In this document: in pieces, positions 1 to 5,337 of the stretch
Layout: each line of letters begins with the position of its first letter
How positions within the stretch are numbered: the stretch's first letter is position 1
DNA from: Candidatus Peregrinibacteria bacterium RIFOXYB2_FULL_32_7
GTDB taxonomy: Bacteria > Patescibacteriota > Gracilibacteria > UBA1369 > GWF2-33-10
Reading direction: 5' to 3'
Assembly: GCA_001787465.1 (NCBI GenBank)
Contig: MFXJ01000080.1
Coordinates: 1 to 6,143, forward strand
DNA: 6,143 nt
Made by a program: the position numbers and the translations under genes
The notes under the pieces: generated by a model
What the model was told of the DNA's origin: nothing
Seen by the model: only the letters and a program-made list of their open reading frames with translations
The model's database searches: none

Positions 1-261
1 GATTTGAAGAAAATTTTAAAAGAAGTAAAAGAAAAGACAAAAAATTTAAAGGAAAATGTAAAAATCGCAGTTATGGGATGTGAAGTAAATGGTCCTGGAG
101 AAGCGCGTGAAGCAGATTTTTGCATCACTGGAGCTAATGGAAAAGGAATAATTTTTCAAAATGGCAAAGTTGTAGCAGTGGTTGCGGAAGAAAAGATCGT
201 GGAGAAATTGATGGAAATAATAGAGAAAGAAGCTCTTGAAAAAGATTTTAAAATCTCTTGA
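1..261 (+). CDS. ispG: 4-hydroxy-3-methylbut-2-enyl-diphosphate synthase (IspG/GcpE), C-terminal fragment
   Basis: This is the last 86 residues of IspG, the iron-sulfur enzyme of the MEP isoprenoid pathway that converts methylerythritol cyclodiphosphate to HMBPP in the cytosol. The reading frame is open from base 1, so the gene starts before the window. The TTG at base 4 is an internal Leu codon, not a start. The family signature [11 protein letters not shown] lies at fragment residues 25-35. Its Cys27 is the last of the three cysteines that ligate the [4Fe-4S] cluster, and Glu34 is the conserved glutamate of the same motif. It is followed by the usual AD-x-x-ITG-x-x-GKGIIF-x-x-GK stretch and a helical tail ending at TGA. 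The other two cluster cysteines must lie upstream. The C-terminus looks intact. Recognition of the family is firm. Nothing can be said about its own promoter. Confidence 0.94.
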   Translation, partial: DLKKILKEVKEKTKNLKENVKIAVMGCEVNGPGEAREADFCITGANGKGIIFQNGKVVAVVAEEKIVEKLMEIIEKEALEKDFKIS

Positions 262-287
262 GCTACTTGGAAAAATTATGCTATAAT
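258..287 (+). promoter_or_regulatory. sigma70-type extended -10 promoter for thpR transcript
   Basis: A perfect TATAAT lies at 282-287 with TG one base upstream (TGC at 279-281), which makes an extended -10 element. A partial -35, TTGAGC at 258-263, sits 18 bp away and overlaps the ispG stop codon. A start of transcription near 294 would give thpR a leader of about 110 nt. The -10 is strong and the -35 only 4/6. AT-rich DNA produces such matches by chance, but the perfect hexamer with TGn just after the end of a gene is good support. Confidence 0.6.
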
Positions 288-406
288 GATCTTGTCATGA
301 TCGAAGAATCAATTTTTTATCAACTCCGCCAATTTTAATATCATAAATATCTTATTTTTGGCTTTTTCAATTCTTTTTTAATAAATTTTTATAACGGTTA
401 AAAAAT

Positions 407-964
407 ATGCGACTCTTTATTGCTATACCTATTCCTGATGATGTTCAGGAATATATTCGCGCAGTGCAAAATAAACTGCCGAAGAAGGGAATTTTTCTTA
501 ATAATCATTTTCATTTAACTCTGCAATTTTTGGGAGATTCTGCTTCAGAAGAACAATTGCAAAAAATTAAATCAGCTATTGCTATAACTTTTGAACAGTC
601 TAGCCCTGATAAATATTTTTTATTTCAATTAAGGCCGCTCCAGACTTTTAAAAATAGATTCGGGCAAATAAGAGTAATTTGGACAGGACTCAAAATCTCT
701 AAAATTTTACTGGAATTTCAGAAAAAATTAGAAAAGAATTTGGAAGCGGTAGGATTTAAAAATGAAAAAGTTTTTATTCCGCATTTGACATTAGCTAGAG
801 TCAAATTGCCGCAAACTCAAATGTTAGAAAAAGATTTGCAAAATATTGTTATTGAAGAGAGAATTTTTGAAGTAAATGAAATGCATTTAATCCAAACTTT
901 ACTAAAACCAGAAGGAGCAACATATAAAGTTTTGGAAAAATATATGTGGGAAGAGGAGAAATAA
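407..964 (+). CDS. thpR: RNA 2',3'-cyclic phosphodiesterase (2H phosphoesterase, ThpR/LigT family)
   Basis: The 185-residue protein is a standard-length 2H phosphoesterase. It opens with MRLFIAIPIPDDV, typical of ThpR. Both catalytic HxTx motifs are present: HLTL at residues 36-39 (in HFHLTLQFLGD) and HLTL at 126-129 (in FIPHLTLARVK). The end also fits the family (MHLIQTLLKPEGATYKVLEKY, residues 159-179). Members hydrolyse RNA 2',3'-cyclic phosphates to 2'-phosphates, and some ligate RNA ends in reverse in vitro. The biological substrate is usually unknown. The protein is cytosolic with no signal peptide. The ATG at 407 is chosen because the beta strand of the fold starts right there. No Shine-Dalgarno is present, only an A-rich lead (GGTTAAAAAAT). 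It lies 145 bp after ispG and probably has its own promoter overlapping the ispG stop. Confidence 0.93.
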   Translation: MRLFIAIPIPDDVQEYIRAVQNKLPKKGIFLNNHFHLTLQFLGDSASEEQLQKIKSAIAITFEQSSPDKYFLFQLRPLQTFKNRFGQIRVIWTGLKISKILLEFQKKLEKNLEAVGFKNEKVFIPHLTLARVKLPQTQMLEKDLQNIVIEERIFEVNEMHLIQTLLKPEGATYKVLEKYMWEEEK

Positions 965-984
965 TTATGAATTGTTATGTGTTG

Positions 985-1026
985 TGAGTAATTTGTAATG
1001 AGTAATTTGTAATGAGTAATGAGTAA
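985..1026 (+). repeat. Heptamer tandem repeat array, left arm (6 x 7 bp)
   Basis: Six consecutive 7-bp units fill exactly 42 bp: TGAGTAA, TTTGTAA, TGAGTAA, TTTGTAA, TGAGTAA, TGAGTAA. The first four units also form a 14-bp dimer repeated twice. The array starts 20 bp after the thpR stop. The 17-mer at 1004-1020 (also at 990-1006) is complementary to 1109-1125 in the right array at 16 of 17 positions, so the two arrays are inverted relative to each other. The pattern resembles the heptanucleotide tandem (STRR-type) repeats known from cyanobacteria. Whether it is related to them is not known. Confidence 0.85.
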
Positions 1027-1102
1027 TAATACATCTGCCTGAATCGGAATGGGTAGATTATGTGAAATATATTTTTCTAAAAAACGCAAAACCTACTTTT
1101 CT

Positions 1103-1144
1103 TTCCCAATTACTAATTACAAATTCCCAATTCCCAATTCCCAA
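1103..1144 (+). repeat. Heptamer tandem repeat array, right arm (6 x 7 bp), inverted
   Basis: Six consecutive 7-bp units again fill 42 bp: TTCCCAA, TTACTAA, TTACAAA, TTCCCAA, TTCCCAA, TTCCCAA. On the other strand these read TTGGGAA, TTTGTAA and TTAGTAA, the same family as the left array at 985-1026, with a 76-bp non-repeat core between them. The last unit ends at 1144 and the start codon of the redoxin gene begins at 1145, so the array occupies the place where a ribosome binding site would be. Confidence 0.85.
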
Positions 1145-1711
1145 ATGGTATTAACTTACTCTCAACAATCAGCGATTGGCTCAGAAATCCCTAATTTTGT
1201 AGATTTGCCAGAAGTTTTTGGGGATAAATATTCTTTGTCTGATTTTGAGTCAGCTAAGATTTTGGTAGTAATTTTTATGTGTAATCATTGTCCTTATGTG
1301 CAAGCTGTTTTGGATCGAATAAATGCTTTAGCTGAGGATTTTATTTCTGAAAAGGTTCAGTTTATCGGTATTAATTCAAATGATGCTGAGAATTATCCAG
1401 ATGATAGTTTTGAAAATATGAAAAAAGTTGCTGAAGAAAAAAAAATTAAATTTTTATATTTGTACGATGAAAGCCAGAAAGTTGCTAAAGATTTTGGCGC
1501 TGTTTGCACTCCGGATATTTTTGTTTATAAAAAAAATGCAGAAAATAAATGGATTTTAAAATATCAGGGTGCCATTGATGATAATTGGAAAGATTTTTCT
1601 GCTGTTTCCAAACATTACTTGAGGGACGCGATTTTTTTGCTTTTGCAGGATAAAGAAATTGATTTTGAGCAAAAAGCATCGATGGGATGCAGTATTAAAT
1701 GGAAAAATTAG
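1145..1711 (+). CDS. Thioredoxin-like peroxiredoxin-family protein (PRX_like1 type redoxin)
   Basis: This 188-residue thioredoxin-fold protein is of the AhpC/TSA redoxin superfamily and matches the uncharacterised PRX_like1 group along its whole length. Landmarks are a CNHC active-site motif at residues 46-49 (FMCNHCPYVQAV), GINSNDAENYPDDS at 75-88, VCTPDIFVY at 120-128 with a cis-Pro loop at Pro123, the RIDDNW-like AIDDNW at 143-148, and the hallmark ending GCSIKWK at 181-187. The likely role is thiol-disulfide exchange or peroxide reduction, but the exact substrate is unknown for this group. No signal peptide is seen, so it is probably cytosolic. The start at 1145 is preferred because MVLTYSQQ matches the family's usual N-terminus. 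An in-frame ATG at 1049 would add 32 residues encoded mostly by repeat DNA. No Shine-Dalgarno can exist, because the heptamer array runs up to the ATG. Heptamer-type DNA also follows the stop. Confidence 0.9.
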   Translation: MVLTYSQQSAIGSEIPNFVDLPEVFGDKYSLSDFESAKILVVIFMCNHCPYVQAVLDRINALAEDFISEKVQFIGINSNDAENYPDDSFENMKKVAEEKKIKFLYLYDESQKVAKDFGAVCTPDIFVYKKNAENKWILKYQGAIDDNWKDFSAVSKHYLRDAIFLLLQDKEIDFEQKASMGCSIKWKN

Positions 1712-1751
1712 TCAATAGCTGGTAGCTTGTAATTGGTAGTGTTTTTGACTA
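1709..1751. repeat. 7-bp inverted repeat enclosing a degenerate heptamer tract
   Basis: TAGTCAA at 1709-1715, which includes the redoxin stop codon, is the exact reverse complement of TTGACTA at 1745-1751. Between them lies a degenerate 7-bp periodic tract at 1716-1741: TAGCTGG, TAGCTTG, TAATTGG, TAGTG. The 12-mer at 1727-1738 (TTGTAATTGGTA) matches the reverse complement of 1111-1122 in the upstream array at 11 of 12 positions. The tract therefore belongs to the same repeat family, in inverted orientation to the array before the redoxin gene. The structure could also act as a weak terminator, although no uninterrupted U-run follows. Confidence 0.55.
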
Positions 1752-1765
1752 TTAATTAAAAATTA

Positions 1766-2899
1766 ATGAAGATTGGTATTGATTGTCGGTTTTATTCTTC
1801 TAAGTTTACTGGAATCGGTAGATATACTTTTGAACTTGTCCGAAATTTATTGCAAATTGATAAAAAAAATCAGTATGTTCTATTTTTTAATAAAGAGAAA
1901 TTTCAACAATTTAAAACTCCTAACGTTAAATCTGTTTTAGTGAATACAGAACATTATTCTCTAAAAGAACAATTAATTCTGCCAAAATTTCTTTATCAAG
2001 AAAAGCTGGACATTATGCATTTTACTCATTTTAATGCGCCGATTTTTTATAGAAAGCCTTGCGTTGTCACAATTCACGATTTAACTCCTTCTTTTTTCCC
2101 AGGTAAAAAATTTAATCAATGGCATTATAAATTTGCCTATAATTTAGTGTTGAAATCAATTATAAAAAGATCAAAGCAAATTATTTCAGTTTCAGAAAAT
2201 ACCAAAAAGGATATTTTGAAATTTTTTCCTTTTGCAAAAAATAAAATTGAGATGATTTATGAGTCAGTCGCGGAAGAATTTTTGAAAAACCCAGGTGAGA
2301 ATTCACTGAAAAAAACAAAAGAAAAATTTAACTTAAAGCAGGATTTTTTATTATATACAGGCGTTTTCCGCAATCATAAAAATTTAGTTGGATTGATAGC
2401 CGCTTTTGGAAAATTGAAAAAAATCAAAAATTTTAATGGAAAACTTCTCATTACTGGTAAAGAAGATCCTTTTTATCCAGAAGTGAAAAATACGATCAAA
2501 AATTTGAATTTAGAAAAAGACGTGATTTTAACTGGGTTAATAGCTGAAGAAGATTTAATAAATTTGTATCATTTGGCAAAACTTTATGTTTTTCCGTCTT
2601 TTTATGAAGGTTTTGGGTTGCCGATATTAGAAGCATTTGCTACAAAAACACCTTTAATTTGCTCCAATTCTTCATGCTTGCCAGAAATTGCTGGGGACGG
2701 AAATGCGAAATTTTTTGATCCGTATAATATTGATGATTTGGCTGATAAAATTTTGCAAGTTTGGGATGATGAGAATTTACAAAAAAAGTTGATTAAAAAT
2801 GGGCAAGAGCGATTAAAAGATTTTAGTTGGAGAAAAATGGCAAAAGAAACTTTGGCTTTGTATCAAAAAGTGGTTTCTTTAAATTATAAAAAAATATGA
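1766..2899 (+). CDS. Glycosyltransferase family 4 (GT-B fold, mannosyltransferase-like)
   Basis: The 377-residue protein is a full-length retaining GT4 glycosyltransferase, which moves a sugar from a nucleotide donor to a glycan or lipid acceptor at the cytosolic face of the membrane. The N-terminal acceptor domain begins MKIGIDCRFYSSKFTGIGRYTFEL (the GIGRY loop at residues 16-20) and carries TIHDL at 102-106. The C-terminal donor domain starts near residue 193 with LLYTGVFRNHKNL (196-207). It holds the EX7E motif, EGFGLPILE, at 281-289 and the typical LPEIAGDGNAKFFDPYNIDDLADKI at 305-329. The layout resembles mannosyl- or rhamnosyltransferases of O-antigen and exopolysaccharide loci, but donor and acceptor cannot be read from sequence. 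There are no membrane segments. No other polysaccharide genes are in the window. The ATG at 1766 follows an A-rich lead without Shine-Dalgarno, 54 bp after the redoxin stop. Confidence 0.93.
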   Translation: MKIGIDCRFYSSKFTGIGRYTFELVRNLLQIDKKNQYVLFFNKEKFQQFKTPNVKSVLVNTEHYSLKEQLILPKFLYQEKLDIMHFTHFNAPIFYRKPCVVTIHDLTPSFFPGKKFNQWHYKFAYNLVLKSIIKRSKQIISVSENTKKDILKFFPFAKNKIEMIYESVAEEFLKNPGENSLKKTKEKFNLKQDFLLYTGVFRNHKNLVGLIAAFGKLKKIKNFNGKLLITGKEDPFYPEVKNTIKNLNLEKDVILTGLIAEEDLINLYHLAKLYVFPSFYEGFGLPILEAFATKTPLICSNSSCLPEIAGDGNAKFFDPYNIDDLADKILQVWDDENLQKKLIKNGQERLKDFSWRKMAKETLALYQKVVSLNYKKI

Positions 2900-2934
2900 T
2901 TAAATGAAATGATTTTTATTTGTATATTTTTTTA
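2887..2934 (+). terminator. Pure-AT inverted repeat at glycosyltransferase 3' end, possible weak terminator
   Basis: An 11-bp perfect inverted repeat, TAAAAAAATAT at 2887-2897 and ATATTTTTTTA at 2924-2934, overlaps the glycosyltransferase stop codon. The 3' arm contains seven T. The stem has no G or C and the loop is 26 nt, so its stability is doubtful and chance is a real alternative in DNA this AT-rich. Confidence 0.25.
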
Positions 2935-2956
2935 AAATTTGATAAACTAGATTCAG

Positions 2957-2980
2957 TTTTTAGTGTTTTTTTACTAAAAA
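2957..2980. promoter_or_regulatory. 8-bp inverted repeat upstream of abiEi, candidate operator
   Basis: TTTTTAGT at 2957-2964 and ACTAAAAA at 2973-2980 are exact reverse complements separated by 8 nt. They end 5 nt before the chosen abiEi start. AbiEi antitoxins of the characterised AbiE systems repress their own operon by binding inverted repeats in the promoter region, which makes this a reasonable operator candidate. The arms are mostly A/T, so chance is possible. Confidence 0.4.
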
Positions 2981-2985
2981 ATGAA

Positions 2986-3615
2986 ATGAATTTTTTAAAT
3001 TTTCAAAAAATCGTTAAAGATTATCCTATTTTTTCTATTCAGGATCTTAAATTGTTTTTTCCTGGTGAAAATCTTTACACTTTGCATACTCAAATTTCTG
3101 ATTGGGCTAAACAAAATAAGATTATTAAAATTAAAAATGGATCTTATATCTTATCTGAAATTTATACTAAGCAAAAGGTATTGTCTGAATTAATCGCGGC
3201 TAAGCTTTATTCCCCGAGCTATATTTCTTTGGAATATGCCTTATCAATTTACGGAATTATTCCAGCCGCTGTTTTTACAATTACTTCTGTTACTACCAAA
3301 GCAACTAGAAATTTTTTTTCGCCAATTGGAAATTTTAAATATAGAAAAATTAAAGCAAAATGTTTTGAGGGTTTTGTTAGCAAAAAAGAAGCTAAACTTA
3401 CGTATTATATTGCCATAGTTGAAAAAGCTTTAGTTGATTTTTTATACTTAAATAGAAATAAATTCAAAGCAGAATTCCAAACATGGCAAGACCTTCGTTT
3501 GCAGAATTTGCAAAGTATAAATTTTCAAAAGATTTATAAGTTTGCTAAAAATTTTGATAATCATAAATTATTAGAATTAACAATTAATTTAAAAAATTAT
3601 GCAAAATCCAATTGA
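2986..3615 (+). CDS. abiEi: AbiEi-type antitoxin / transcriptional regulator (type IV toxin-antitoxin)
   Basis: This 209-residue protein is of the AbiEi antitoxin family (COG5340 type). An N-terminal winged-helix region at residues about 1-60 (MNFLNFQKIVKDYPIFSIQDL, ending NGSYILSE) is followed by the characteristic antitoxin core: SPSYISLEYALSIYGIIPAAVFTITSVTTKATRNF at 76-110, then FKYRKIKAKCFEGF at 117-130 and AIVEKALVDFLYL at 143-155. AbiEi proteins repress their own operon and neutralise the partner AbiEii toxin without forming a stable complex, which defines type IV. The frame is open further upstream to a TTG at 2920. The ATG at 2986 is preferred because the family's N-terminal helix-turn-helix begins there and the extra 22 residues look unlike it. 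The gene overlaps abiEii by 17 nt, so translation of the pair is coupled. An inverted repeat lies just upstream. Confidence 0.87.
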   Translation: MNFLNFQKIVKDYPIFSIQDLKLFFPGENLYTLHTQISDWAKQNKIIKIKNGSYILSEIYTKQKVLSELIAAKLYSPSYISLEYALSIYGIIPAAVFTITSVTTKATRNFFSPIGNFKYRKIKAKCFEGFVSKKEAKLTYYIAIVEKALVDFLYLNRNKFKAEFQTWQDLRLQNLQSINFQKIYKFAKNFDNHKLLELTINLKNYAKSN

Positions 3616-4411
3616 TTTTATAAATACAGTCAAAAATTTGGAAAATGTTTCTCGCTTAAATATTTTACGTGAATATTTGCAAGTAATGATTTTGAAAATA
3701 CTTTATCAAATCAAAAATAGCGAATATTTGCGTTTTGGTGGCGGTACTTGTTTAAGGATTTGTCATAATTTACCAAGATATTCGGAAGATTTAGATTTTT
3801 CATTAGATCAAAAAGCAGTGGATACGAAAAAAATAATGAATGAGCTTCAATTTGGCTTTAAAGAACAGAATGTTGATTTTGAATTATTTATTCCAGAAGC
3901 TATAGATAGAAAAATTGTAAAAAAATATTGGTTAAAATTCCCTAATCTTTTGCATGCTATAGGTTACTCGCCTCATAGAAGTCAGAAATTTTTTATAAAA
4001 CTTGAAATTGATTCAAATCCGCCAAAAAAAGGAAAAGGAGAATTTTTTTATGTTGAAAAGTTTAATGAATATTTTCCGATTTTTAAAAGTGATTTACCGA
4101 CATTATTTGCTGGCAAAATAGGTGCTGTTTGTGAAAGAGGTTATCATGCGATGCGAGATTTTTATGATTTGCTTTGGTATTTGAATAAAAAAATATTGCC
4201 AAATTACGAAGAATTGCAAGAAATAGGCATTAATATAAAAAATTCTCAAGAATTAATAAATTTATTGACTGAAAAAACAAAAGATATAAATGGAGACAAA
4301 TTATTAAGTGATTTAGGTGAATTTTTAGAAAATTCTGTAGAAAAACAAATTTTAAAGAATTATCATCAGGTTTTTAACCAGGCAGGGAAGAGATTTTTGG
4401 AGGAAGGGTAG
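3599..4411 (+). CDS. abiEii: AbiEii-type nucleotidyltransferase toxin (type IV toxin-antitoxin)
   Basis: The 270-residue protein is of the AbiEii/DUF1814 family, DNA polymerase beta-like nucleotidyltransferases. The family signature is clear: FGGGTCLRICHNLPRYSEDLDFSL at residues 46-69, with the GG-T-LR nucleotide loop (47-53) and the acidic pair D64/D66. KLEID at 134-138 could supply the third acidic residue. The helical motif AGKIGAVCERGYHAMRDFYDLLWYL at 171-195 carries the conserved K, R and RDxYDL residues. Characterised relatives act as bacteriostatic toxins that stop growth on phage infection, and some add nucleotides to tRNA 3' ends. The target here is unknown. All key residues are present, so the toxin is probably active and must be held by AbiEi, whose stop codon lies inside its start. 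It converges on the trmB-like gene with only 12 bp between the stop codons. Confidence 0.9.
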   Translation: MQNPIDFINTVKNLENVSRLNILREYLQVMILKILYQIKNSEYLRFGGGTCLRICHNLPRYSEDLDFSLDQKAVDTKKIMNELQFGFKEQNVDFELFIPEAIDRKIVKKYWLKFPNLLHAIGYSPHRSQKFFIKLEIDSNPPKKGKGEFFYVEKFNEYFPIFKSDLPTLFAGKIGAVCERGYHAMRDFYDLLWYLNKKILPNYEELQEIGINIKNSQELINLLTEKTKDINGDKLLSDLGEFLENSVEKQILKNYHQVFNQAGKRFLEEG

Positions 4412-4423
4412 AGGAAATATGAT

Positions 4424-5155
4424 TTATTGCCACATTTTCTCAAAAATTATTTTTTGAGTGTTAGTTAAAGCCTTGCTCCAGATCTCGGTAGCGCAAATAT
4501 CATTGTCGCCATACGAAATCATATAGAATTTATCTTTGCAAATAATTATATCTGATTGGAAATAATCATTTTTTGGTAGAATTTTTATTTGATGATTATT
4601 TGAAGCAAAAAGTTTTTTGTATTCATAAGCATCTGGACAATCAACAAGCAATTCTTTTGCTGTTCCATTGTTTTTTTTAAGTGTTTCTGGGATTTTGAAG
4701 TGGTATTCAGGCATAATTTTTTTTACTAATTGCGGATTAAAAAATGCTAAAAAAATATTTTCTTTTAAAATTTCTTCATAAACTTTAGAAACAGCATTTT
4801 TCCCCTCAAAGAATTTAACTTTTGGAGTGATTGAAAGTTTATTTTCAAGCTTTTTTAACTCCGGTAGATTTTCAGAATAAAGGTCCATAGCATATTCTAA
4901 TTGTTTTTGTTTAGCTTTTAGAATATCAGCGATAGCTTCAGCGGAAATGGCCTTAAAATATTTAATAAAATCTCTATCAAATTCTTCAACCAAGCCATTT
5001 CTTTTCAATTCTTCTAAATAAATATAAATTGAAGATCTTGGAATTGTTAAGTGTTTAGCGATTACTGATGCTGGTTGAGCACCAAGTTCAAGCATTTTTA
5101 AAAAAATTAACATTTCTTTTTCAGAAAGACCAAGTTGAATAAAGAGATTTTTCAT
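4424..5155 (-). CDS. TrmB-family transcriptional regulator
   Basis: The 243-residue regulator has the TrmB layout. A winged helix-turn-helix lies at residues about 8-58 (LGLSEKEMLIFLKMLELG, then IPRSSIYIYLEELKRNGLVEEF). A helical, probably coiled-coil linker follows at about 72-106. From about 112 there is a PLD-like sensor domain, beginning KVKFFEGKNAVSKVYEEIL and ending AL-x-x-TQKIIFEKMW. It lacks the long C-terminal sugar-binding domain of archaeal TrmB, so it is the short form common in candidate-phyla bacteria. It presumably binds DNA as a dimer. The effector is unknown. It is divergent from the CYTH gene and may control it as well as itself. A dyad in the shared spacer overlaps its proposed -35. 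The ATG at 5155 fits the family start and has no Shine-Dalgarno. Confidence 0.85.
   Translation of the reverse strand: MKNLFIQLGLSEKEMLIFLKMLELGAQPASVIAKHLTIPRSSIYIYLEELKRNGLVEEFDRDFIKYFKAISAEAIADILKAKQKQLEYAMDLYSENLPELKKLENKLSITPKVKFFEGKNAVSKVYEEILKENIFLAFFNPQLVKKIMPEYHFKIPETLKKNNGTAKELLVDCPDAYEYKKLFASNNHQIKILPKNDYFQSDIIICKDKFYMISYGDNDICATEIWSKALTNTQKIIFEKMWQ
4439..4458. terminator. 8-bp hairpin at the convergent abiEii/trmB junction
   Basis: CTCAAAAA at 4439-4446 and TTTTTGAG at 4451-4458 are exact reverse complements around a 4-nt loop. The hairpin lies 28 bp past the abiEii stop and inside the last codons of the trmB-like gene. The symmetric position between convergent genes would suit a two-way transcription barrier. 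No T-run follows on either strand and the stem holds only two G-C pairs, so support is weak. Confidence 0.3.
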
Positions 5156-5186
5156 GAGATTAAGAATAAGAAATTAATTATTTTTT

Positions 5187-5215
5187 ATTTTGCCACTGCT
5201 GTCAGAAATTATCAA
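5187..5215 (-). promoter_or_regulatory. Possible promoter of the trmB-like gene
   Basis: On the - strand TTGATA (complement of 5210-5215) lies 17 bp before CAAAAT (complement of 5187-5192). The -35 matches 5/6 and the -10 4/6. This would start transcription about 25 nt before the ATG at 5155. It is a moderate match in AT-rich DNA. Confidence 0.35.
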
Positions 5216-5218
5216 CAG
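5199..5218. promoter_or_regulatory. Dyad CTGT-N4-AATT-N4-ACAG, candidate regulator site
   Basis: A 20-bp imperfect palindrome centred between 5208 and 5209 has the form CTGT-N4-AATT-N4-ACAG. It covers the proposed -35 of the trmB-like gene (5210-5215). In the spacer between a winged-HTH regulator and a divergent gene, this is where an autorepressor could bind. Only 12 of 20 positions are symmetric, so it may be chance. Confidence 0.3.
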
Positions 5219-5278
5219 TAAATAAAATTGATTTAGAGCTAAAAAAGTCTATATTTTTAATATCTTTGTTGAAAATTA

Positions 5279-5307
5279 TTGACAAAAATTAGATAAAATG
5301 ATAAAAT
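5279..5307 (+). promoter_or_regulatory. Near-consensus sigma70 promoter for the CYTH gene
   Basis: A perfect -35 TTGACA lies at 5279-5284, followed by an optimal 17-bp spacer and a 5/6 -10, TAAAAT at 5302-5307. TG at 5299-5300 gives an extended -10. The start of transcription should lie near 5314, which leaves a leader of about 24 nt before the ATG at 5338. This is the best promoter in the window. Confidence 0.75.
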
Positions 5308-5337
5308 ACGATCTTAAATTAACTAAAATTTAAAATT

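Noticed and set aside
817..1089. 90-residue frame on the - strand
   Set aside because: It lies over the end of thpR and the heptamer array. Its translation shows repeat-derived LLITHYKLLITN stretches and no family features.
1049..1144. 32-residue N-terminal extension of the redoxin gene
   Set aside because: The residues are largely encoded by heptamer repeats, and the family N-terminus begins at the Met at 1145. It is kept only as a switching hypothesis.
985..1144. CRISPR array
   Set aside because: Units are contiguous 7-mers without spacers and in two orientations. There are no cas genes nearby.
1485..1679. 64-residue frame on the - strand
   Set aside because: It is fully inside the well-supported redoxin gene and has no recognisable content.
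2920..2985. 22-residue N-terminal extension of abiEi from TTG
   Set aside because: The start codon is rare, the Phe/Leu-rich residues are unlike the family, and the extension would run through the candidate operator. The ATG at 2986 fits better.
3236..3418. 60-residue frame on the + strand inside abiEi
   Set aside because: It is a frame-shifted shadow of abiEi, low-complexity Leu/Gln-rich, with no independent signal.
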